Shown piece after piece: positions 11,101 to 16,782 of a stretch of 16,782 nucleotides of DNA. The position numbers were made by a program, and so were the translations under genes. Source of the stretch: Larix sibirica. Lineage: Eukaryota > Streptophyta > Pinopsida > Pinales > Pinaceae. The stretch is from assembly GCA_004151065.3 (NCBI GenBank), contig NWUY0300008224.1, forward strand, positions 17,292 through 34,073. Reading direction: 5' to 3'. Within the stretch, counting starts at the first letter, position 1; every line of letters begins with the position of its first letter. A model generated the notes under the pieces. That model did no database searches. It saw nothing but the letters and a program-made list of their open reading frames with translations, and was not told the origin of the DNA.

Positions 11101-12273
11101 TATCCTCACTAGGATGAAAAGAGGGAGCTTATTATCATCATTGTTATTTTTCAATCATAATCATTAGGGAATAGGATAAGAAACATAATATAAACAATCC
11201 AAACCAATCCACCAGGAAAAACGAAACAAGAATAGAATGAATGATTTTTGGTCGAATTGCCAAGAATATGCTTCAAATATCATTGAGTGTTAGATCAGAA
11301 TCCTCATTGCTACTTTCCTCGACCACCAATAGAAAATAGAAAATAGAGATTCAAACACCCAAATGAGAAACAAAATCAAATGAGATGGGAAGAGAAAGGG
11401 TTGTTTTGTTTAGTAGGGTAGTCGACATACAATTCACCGAGGAGTTGCAGTATTTTTTGCTAAGCTTGGAATCTTAAAATCATCACTGCAACAATTTACA
11501 AAAGTAACCGCACTATTCAAAAGCATGCTCAACCATGTAGGTAACTGCCCTTTAAAATCCCATTTGGAACATTGGTATCTTAACTGTATATCCTATTACA
11601 AATGAGGAAATTATAGAAAATTAATTGTAATGCATGGAAGAGTGACCACTTGTTTTATGACCTTTTAAGACTATGGATATTTAACTTCGATGCATACATG
11701 GCTAATTGCTTAAGCTAATATTTCTATGATTTGTATCTTCACTATATCCATGCAAACAATAGCTAAATGAAATTGCTTACTAAGAGTATTTTTCTTATTA
11801 AATATATTGATTATTATCTTTATCACTCACGCCATGCAAAATATGAAATATTTAATGGTGTGAAAAGGTCTCCATTGAGCACCCATGAGTCAAAGTAACA
11901 TCAGTAATTTTGGTTGTTGAAAATGTGACTCCTTTTTTGAAAATTTATAATATTTGTTGTTCTTTTTTTTAAATGTTGACTGATTTTTTTTCTTTCTTGA
12001 AGATGATTTCTGAATTACACTTTTAAATGAGTTTGGACCCTTAGGAAGAGATGGAAAGGGTCCAATTTTGATCCTTAGTTTGGTATTTTTATCATGATGA
12101 TAACAACAAGAAGTCTCTACAGGATTGATGAGCTTAGAAGAGTTACCTACATCTTAGATTGTGAGATCCAACAACTTTTCCTTTGTATAGGATGACTTAA
12201 ACAAGATTCCCCCTATGGCATCTCAACATGTATACCAATGACTAAAATATATGTTGGGATATACACCATCTAT
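11101..12273. other. Unassigned spacer
   Basis: No gene, RNA or mobile-element protein could be recognised on either strand. The first 500 bases are somewhat less AT-biased than the LINE-side spacer. The later part has T-rich runs (around 11960-11990). It ends where decayed units of the tandem array begin. Confidence 0.55.
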
Positions 12274-12600
12274 CTTTCAACATATACCAATGGTTGGAAT
12301 AGAAATATTCCATCCATTGTGAAACGAGAGATGAACTTTATTTATTCACGCGCACTATTTTTCTTTTCTCCTCCATTCTCAAAAAAACGCTACCCAACTT
12401 CGGATGTTCACACCTAATTGAGATATATATTACCACTATCGCTGGCACGGTACTAAGGGGAAAATAGTATTGTCACTATCACTCATATTAGGTCATGTTA
12501 TCTATTTCATGGTACCAATGAGCAAAGGATATCACCATGTTATCTCTTCAGATTTTCAATGGCTGAAATATATGTAATATTGTCCACTTGACATTTTTAC
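12274..12600 (+). repeat. Decayed flank units of the 199-bp tandem array
   Basis: Pieces of the array unit can be followed leftward. ATACCAATGGTTGGAATAG begins near 12284. TAATTGAGATATATATTACC near 12416 follows after an interruption of about 80 bp. ACCAATGAGCAAAGG..ATCACCATG then leads into a unit that lacks the GATGTGATTTTAAGTG segment. Divergence is greater here than in the core, as expected at an array edge that has escaped homogenisation. Confidence 0.7.
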
Positions 12601-13573
12601 ATATACCAATGATTGGAATAGAAATATGTCATCCATCATGCGATAAACTAATTGAGATATATACTATCATTATAATTGTCATGGAACCAATGAGCCAATA
12701 GTATCACCATGCTATCTCTTGACATTTTCAATGGTTGAAATATATGCAATATTGTCCACTTGACATTTGATGTGATTTTAAGTGTGGGTGTCATGTTACA
12801 TATACCAATGATTGGAATAGAAATATGTCATCCATCATGCCATAAACTAATTGAGATATATACTATCATTATAACTGTCAAGGTACAAATGAGCCAATAG
12901 TATCACCACATTATCTCTTGACATTTTTAATGGTTGAAATATATGCATTATTGTCCACTTGACATTTGATGTGATTTTAAGTGTGAGTGTCATGTTACTT
13001 ATACCAATGTTTGGAATAGAAATATGTAATCCATCTTGCGATAATCTAATTGAGAAATATATTATCATTATAACTATCATGGTACAGCTGAGCCAATAGT
13101 ATCACCATGCTATCTCTTGACATTTTGAATGGTTGAAATATATGCAATATTATCCACTTGACATTTGATGTGATTTTAAGTTTGGGTGTCATGTTCTATA
13201 TACCAATGTTTGGAATAGAAATATGTCATCCATCTTGTGATAAACTAATTGAGATATATATTATCATTATAACTATCATGGTACAACTGAGCCAATAATA
13301 TCGCCATGCTATCTCTTGACATTTTGAATGGTTGAAATATATGTAATATTATCCACTCGACATTTGATGTGATTTTAAGTGTGGGTGTCATGTTACATAT
13401 ATCAATGATTGGAATAGAAATATGTCATCTATCTTGGGATAAACTAATTGAGATATATATCCAATGAGCCAATAGTATCACCATGCTATCTCTTGACATT
13501 TTCAATGGTTGAAATATATGCAATATTATCCACTTGACATTTGATGTGATTTTAAGTGTGAATGTCATGTTGT
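12601..13573 (+). repeat. 199-bp tandem repeat array (four full units plus a shortened fifth)
   Basis: Units start at the ATATACCAATG motif (or a variant) at 12601, 12800, 12999, 13198 and 13397. That gives four exact 199-bp steps. The fifth unit has lost about 22 bp after GAGATATATA and ends near 13573. Each unit contains TTGGAATAGAAATATG, TAATTGAGA, CCAATAGTATCACC (or a variant), ATGGTTGAAATATATG and CATTTGATGTGATTTTAAG. Units 1-2 resemble each other most, and units 3-4 likewise (for example ACTGAGCC and TTTGAATGG in 3-4). Minus-strand open frames across the array are by-products of the repeat. Since 199 is not a multiple of three, the array does not encode a repeat protein. Confidence 0.96.
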
Positions 13574-13778
13574 TGATATGGACAATATCTAGCCTACATA
13601 TTATGACTATTAAAATATGTACGAGAGCTTGATGCACATCATTATAAAATCTTGGAATAAAATCCAAAGTATACCAGTTTAGGTGTGGGTGTCCACATGC
13701 TTTGGATCGCATCCTACGAAGAACGTTAGGTGCGCTTCTTTCCAAATCTTTCACCAGAATGGCATCTTTGACCAGAAT

Positions 13779-13785
13779 GGTAGGT
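13779..13785 (-). promoter_or_regulatory. AC-type MYB-binding element (ACCTACC on minus strand)
   Basis: The + strand reads GGTAGGT, the complement of the AC-I element ACCTACC bound by many plant R2R3-MYBs. It lies about 1.1 kb upstream of the MYB start codon, next to a short duplication of ACCAGAATGG (13753 and 13771). The match to the consensus is exact, but a 7-mer can occur by chance and function is inferred only. Confidence 0.35.
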
Positions 13786-13978
13786 GAGGGTAAAAGAGAG
13801 GATATTCGTTCGCTTGAATTAATGACATGTCAATATTTCGCTAATTACTAAATTCTTGTCGTTCGCTTCCATTTACGAAAGACCGCGATTTCAGTGATCT
13901 GTAAAGTCATCATTGCATGTTCACATTAAATTATTAGTTTTGTTTTCAGCACAAAGATAAGATATTATTATTATTATG

Positions 13979-14012
13979 TGATTAAATTAAGTAAAATGTG
14001 TGAATTTAATCA
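13979..14012. repeat. Perfect 10-bp inverted repeat, 14-base loop
   Basis: TGATTAAATT (13979-13988) and AATTTAATCA (14003-14012) are exact inverted copies separated by 14 bases. It could form a small AT-rich hairpin. No link to a transposon end or terminator is evident. Confidence 0.6.
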
Positions 14013-14187
14013 TTATAATTAGCACAATCACTTAATTTGTGGTTAGTAAATATGGATAAGTCAAGATAAGTGTCATAAATAAGTAATAAGTTATGTCTTA
14101 TTTATTTTTTATTACAAAGACTCTTATCTGTACATTAGCTAAAAATTATCCATGTAATAATTATCGGCTATCCATTCATCAACCACC

Positions 14188-14298
14188 ACTTATTTTTTAT
14201 ATTATTTTTTCTTTTATAATTATTTATTTAGAATTTAGAATTTACTACTTATTTTTATATTTTTTTCTTTTATACTTATTTATCTGGAATTTTAAATA
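14188..14298 (+). repeat. T-rich imperfect duplication, 59-bp period
   Basis: ACTTATTTTTTATATT at 14188 and ACTTATTTTTATATTT at 14247 start two similar T-rich units that both continue through TTCTTTTATA..TATTTAT to a GAATTT end. The + strand open frame over this stretch is low-complexity and not considered coding. The very AT-rich block separates the distal region from the promoter repeats and could act as a scaffold-attachment-like element (speculative). Confidence 0.65.
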
Positions 14299-14385
14299 AC
14301 TATAATAAAATCAATCAATTTTGACAATACACTTATTTTATCATTTTCGTGCAATCTAAACATCATAAATGCTAAAAACACCTAT

Positions 14386-14423
14386 GGCCTCTCCATTATT
14401 AACTGGCCTCTCCATTATTAACT
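14386..14423 (+). repeat. Exact 19-bp tandem doublet
   Basis: GGCCTCTCCATTATTAACT occurs at 14386-14404 and again at 14405-14423 without a mismatch. It abuts the larger triplicated promoter module. Confidence 0.97.
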
Positions 14424-14707
14424 GAAACCTTGGAACGCAGTTTTGTCCTTTCTACCCGAGAGTTTTGTCTGCATAGCTGCTACATTGTCAAAGACGTTTT
14501 GGAGAAAAAGAGAGGAGAGTTTTGTCCCTTAATTGACACCTTGGAACGACAGTTTTGTCTTTTCTACCGGAGTTTTGGAGAAAAAGAGAGGACAGTTTTG
14601 TCCGTTAATTGAAACCTTGGAACGACAGTTTTGTCCTTTCTACCGGAGAGTTTTGTCTGCATAGCTGCTACACTGTAAAAGACGTTTTGGAGAAAAAGAG
14701 AGGACAG
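14424..14707 (+). promoter_or_regulatory. Triplicated promoter module with seven AGTTTTGTC motifs
   Basis: Three units start with GA(A/C)ACCTTGGAACG at 14424, 14535 and 14611. Unit 1 is 111 bp. Unit 2 is 76 bp and lacks the internal segment containing CTGCATAGCTGCTACA. Unit 3 has the full form and runs to about 14707. All three contain the GTTTTGGAGAAAAAGAGAGG end block. AGTTTTGTC occurs at 14439, 14461, 14518, 14551, 14594, 14627 and 14649, all on the same strand. The module ends about 100 bp before the TATA box of the MYB gene, so it lies in the proximal promoter. A regulatory role is inferred from position and copy number. The motif is not one I can name. Confidence 0.75.
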
Positions 14708-14762
14708 CACGAGAGATTATAGCCATTCGATTTCCGCTCAGAAGCTGGAATGTTAACGCGGC

Positions 14763-14768
14763 CACATG
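14763..14768. promoter_or_regulatory. E-box CACATG in MYB promoter
   Basis: CACATG fits the CANNTG consensus for bHLH factors and lies about 40 bp upstream of the TATA box. The encoded MYB has a bHLH-interaction motif, so control by a partner bHLH is plausible. The short motif alone is weak evidence. Confidence 0.35.
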
Positions 14769-14804
14769 GTCATGACTTAGTAGGAAGAAGCTAATTGTGG
14801 TTTC

Positions 14805-14812
14805 TATATAAA
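14805..14812 (+). promoter_or_regulatory. TATA box of the MYB gene
   Basis: TATATAAA lies 80 bases before the start codon. Transcription would be expected to start about 25-35 bases downstream, near 14835-14845, giving a 5' leader of about 50 bases. No ATG occurs between that point and 14892. Confidence 0.75.
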
Positions 14813-14891
14813 CGCATCGATCATTCGAGAGATTAGCGACGAGGCCAAAGGAGATAAGCAGCTGCGGAATTACAGGCGAAGAATATCCACG

Positions 14892-16075
14892 ATGGGTAGA
14901 GCTCCGTGCTGCTCAAAACAACGGCTCAACCGCGGAGCATGGAGTAAAAAAGAGGATATGATTCTGACCGAATACATTCGACTTCATGGAGATGGTGGAT
15001 GGGAAAATCTCCCGCGAAAAGCAGGTGAATCTCAGAACATCTCTATTTGTAGTTTATTGATGCAGACGTGAAAGTCTAAGGATAGAGAATTTGTTTTGCA
15101 GGTCTTACGCGGTGTGGAAAGAGTTGTAGATTACGTTGGATAAACTATCTTCGTCCCGACATAAAACGAGGAAATATTTCATCCGATGAGCACGACCTCA
15201 TTGTTCGTATGCATCGCCTTCTTGGCAATCGGTATTTGCAAAATCACTGGGCATGATTTCTTCATTAATTACTCATTTCGGGGTCTGAAATTACTGGCAC
15301 AACGATGTAAGTGCTTATATGTATGCATGCATGTAGGTGGTCGCTGATAGCAGGACGATTGCCAGGGCGAACAGATAACGAAATCAGGAACTACTGGAAC
15401 ACTTGTCTCAACAAGAAGCAGCTGTCCATGAACAAACATCAACCCAATTTCAGTTCACAAATTGTGAAGGCAAGCTCAAACATTCCTTGTCCAGCCCTAC
15501 CTAATCGTGTGTACACAACTACGCCCGTCAAACCAACGGCGGTGATATACTCTGAAATATTAAGACCAAACCGTTGTAACGGTTATGGCCGTAGTAATGA
15601 CCGTTCAGATGAAGCCGTCAAATTGTGTAACGTTAAAGAAAACACAAATTCCGTTACAGACTATGATTCGAAGATAACTGGCTCTGCGATGGCAGATGTT
15701 AATCTTTTCGAAAAAGAAGCTGGAAACTGCAGCTATTCTATATGGAGTCTAGAGGAAGAGACGTTACCACACTCCTATTGTTTTGCAGAAGATACAGCTA
15801 CTCTCTATGGGAGTTTGTTGGAATTGAACAATCTATCCTCTCCGGACTGTAATCTGCTCTCCTCTCCTTTCTCTGGGATTTTGTTGGAATTGAACAATCT
15901 ATCGACCTCTCCGGACTGTAATCTGCTCGACTCTCCTTTCTCTGGGAGTTTGCTGGAATTTAACAATCTATCCACTCCGGACTGTAATCTGCTCTCCTCT
16001 CCATTTGACTGCTCGACATATTTTGAATTCGAAGAGTTCTACGGAACCGGCAACATTGGCCCCCGGGACGAATGA
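14892..16075 (+). CDS. R2R3-MYB transcription factor, TT2/C1-like (three exons, 333 aa)
   Basis: Predicted nuclear DNA-binding regulator. Exons are 14892-15024 (133 nt), 15102-15231 (130 nt) and 15337-16075 (739 nt). The phases and the 133/130 sizes match the classic plant R2R3-MYB gene structure. The start ATG has A at -3 and G at +4 and opens with MGRAPCCSK, the usual family N-terminus. R2 has Trp17, Trp37 and Trp57. R3 has Ile70 in place of the first Trp, then Trp89 and Trp108, plus [16 protein letters not shown]3 carries the complete bHLH-interaction signature D76-L77-x2-R80-x3-L84-x6-L91-x3-R95. By family knowledge this points to a MYB-bHLH-WD40 complex, and DNEI with this motif is typical of TT2/C1-type flavonoid regulators. 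R2 has an unusual GGWENLP where relatives have a basic residue before and after the Trp. No EAR repressor motif is seen. Residues 246-312 are three tandem Leu/Asp-rich modules, and the acidic-aromatic end (FEFEEF) looks activator-like. The exact orthologue is uncertain. Confidence 0.95.
15025..15101 (+). other. MYB intron 1 (77 bp, phase 1)
   Basis: Starts GTGAAT and ends TTTTGCAG. It splits the Gly45 codon after its first base, restoring [15 protein letters not shown] across the junction. This is the conserved first intron position of plant R2R3-MYB genes. Confidence 0.93.
15232..15336 (+). other. MYB intron 2 (105 bp, phase 2)
   Basis: Starts GTATTT and ends GCATGTAG. It splits the Arg88 codon after two bases and restores [15 protein letters not shown]. 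This is the conserved second intron position. The open frame upstream of 15337 is intronic readthrough, so an ATG at 15311 is not the real start. Confidence 0.93.
15809..16009 (+). repeat. In-frame triple repeat in MYB C-terminus (66/69/66 bp)
   Basis: Units are 15809-15874 (residues 246-267), 15875-15943 (268-290) and 15944-16009 (291-312). Each encodes G-(S/I)-LLE-(L/F)-NNLS, then (T)(S)PDCNLL, then (S/D)SPF. The middle unit has one extra codon. The reading frame is kept and most changes are conservative, so the expansion appears tolerated or useful. The LLELxxL and DxxLL patterns alternate hydrophobic and acidic residues as in many activation domains (inference). The last copy leads into an acidic aromatic tail. 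Confidence 0.95.
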
Positions 16076-16210
16076 TATGTAAATCATTTTCTTATGAAAT
16101 CCTTGGCATTGGTCCCAAACTGACCTTTGATCGGTTTACTGTAAATTTAATGATCGTAATGTAAATGCAATAATTTTTAGATTTTTATTTCTTTTGTTTT
16201 ACTGTTCATG
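16076..16210 (+). other. MYB 3' untranslated region with candidate polyadenylation signal
   Basis: After the TGA stop (16073-16075) the sequence becomes AT-rich. AATAAT at 16169-16174, preceded by TGTAAAT-type U-rich/UGUA-like text, is a plausible near-upstream polyadenylation element. The cleavage site cannot be fixed from sequence alone. Confidence 0.4.
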
Positions 16211-16782
16211 TTCATTTTTCCGAAATTCATATTTTTTTATCGGTATTTTATTTTTTCAATTCGTATTCTTTTTTCCCATTTAAAAAACAAAATAATTGAA
16301 GAAATAAAATGGTTTCAATATTGCGTTGTGATCAAAGTAAACAATTTTGCAGTCACCGATCATCTAGGAATAGATGAACTCTACAATAACCGAATAACCG
16401 AATAGTTTTAGAATTAGGTCATGAACAATCCATTGCGTTTGAAAATTTGTAAATTTCGGTAATGTTAGTATTTCATTTTTTTTGGGTTAATGTTAGTACT
16501 TTTTGTGTTGGAATCTTTTTTATTTGTTAGAGTGGTTTTTGGTGTAAGAAAAGATTTCAAGGGGTTTATTATTTAGATTTTGGAGGTTTTTTTTAACTAG
16601 TTTATGTTGGGAAATTGAATTCAGGTTGCCTTCTTGACAATATTTACATCCTAACTAAATGAATTAACAAAAATTAACCGCCCTTGTGATGACACCACCC
16701 TCCTCATTCTATCACTGCCCCCAATGCCCATTCTCTTGTTAAGAGGGTCAACACCAACAATATTCACAAGAGTCCTTTGCTA
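16211..16782. other. Downstream flank, no gene recognised
   Basis: T-rich low-complexity DNA up to about 16600, followed by a less biased stretch. A 42-codon stop-free minus-strand frame (16779 to 16654) reaches almost to the window edge. It could be the end of a feature outside the window, but it shows no recognisable family. The + frame at 16208-16405 is low-complexity and not called. Confidence 0.5.

Noticed and set aside
12847-13754. Minus-strand open frames with related peptides over the tandem array
   Set aside because: They are translations of the 199-bp repeat. The period is not divisible by three, and the second frame merely runs from unique flank into the repeat.
14093-14299. + strand 68-codon frame rich in Phe, Tyr and Ile
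   Set aside because: Simple translation of the T-rich duplicated low-complexity block. The apparent membrane-like character comes from base composition.
14430-14612. + strand 60-codon frame in the MYB promoter
   Set aside because: Lies entirely inside the triplicated promoter module, upstream of the TATA box. Its internal peptide repetition mirrors the DNA repeats.
15311-15336. ATG at 15311 as alternative MYB start
   Set aside because: It lies in intron 2. Using it would discard R2 and half of R3, whereas splicing at 15336/15337 restores the conserved [11 protein letters not shown] sequence.
16654-16779. 42-codon minus-strand open frame at the right edge
   Set aside because: Too short, no start codon context or recognisable motif. 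Could only be judged with sequence beyond the window.
1-16782. tRNA, rRNA, CRISPR or viral gene content
   Set aside because: No cloverleaf with conserved A/B boxes, no rRNA-like stretch, no regularly spaced short repeats with unique spacers, and no viral protein motifs were seen by eye.

Overview
The window looks like nuclear DNA from a seed plant. It is AT-rich, with long gene-poor stretches of decayed repeats and one clear gene, a two-intron R2R3-MYB transcription factor with the canonical plant intron positions. The ancient, stop-riddled LINE, the diffuse AT-rich spacer and the small N gaps would suit a draft assembly of a large plant genome such as a gymnosperm. That taxonomic guess is inference; no sequence feature proves it. 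No bacterial operons, CRISPR array, tRNA or rRNA gene was seen.

Layout: (1) About 570-2190 is a fossil L1-type LINE on the + strand. Reverse-transcriptase blocks occur in the correct order but in shifting frames with many stops. (2) 2191-4457 is AT-rich spacer with several local tandem duplications, including two 130-bp copies and three 40-bp copies. (3) 4458-11100 has the pattern A-N-B-NN-A'-C-B'. A (2279 bp) and A' (2281 bp) are about 99.5% alike, B and B' (383 bp) about 97.7% alike, and the junctions are the only N positions in the window. This is best read as un-merged haplotypes or redundant contigs, not a real duplication. The probable true order is A-C-B, so the window would be inflated by roughly 2.7 kb. 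(4) 11101-12270 is unassigned spacer. (5) 12274-13573 is a tandem array with an exact 199-bp period over four units, a shortened fifth unit, and decayed units on its distal side. (6) 13574-14891 is the upstream region of the MYB gene. It holds an AC-type MYB site, AT-rich duplications, a 19-bp doublet, a triplicated promoter module with seven copies of AGTTTTGTC, a CACATG E-box and a TATA box. (7) 14892-16075 is the MYB gene, with three exons and 333 predicted residues. (8) 16076-16782 is the 3' flank.

The MYB protein has a complete R2R3 DNA-binding domain and a full bHLH-interaction signature in R3, so it probably works in a MYB-bHLH-WD40 complex of the TT2/C1 kind (flavonoid or proanthocyanidin control, by family inference). 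Its C-terminus carries three in-frame tandem copies of a 22-23 residue Leu/Asp/Ser/Pro-rich module. This module and the repeated promoter cassette are the two most unusual features of the locus. No wholly new biological system is evident.
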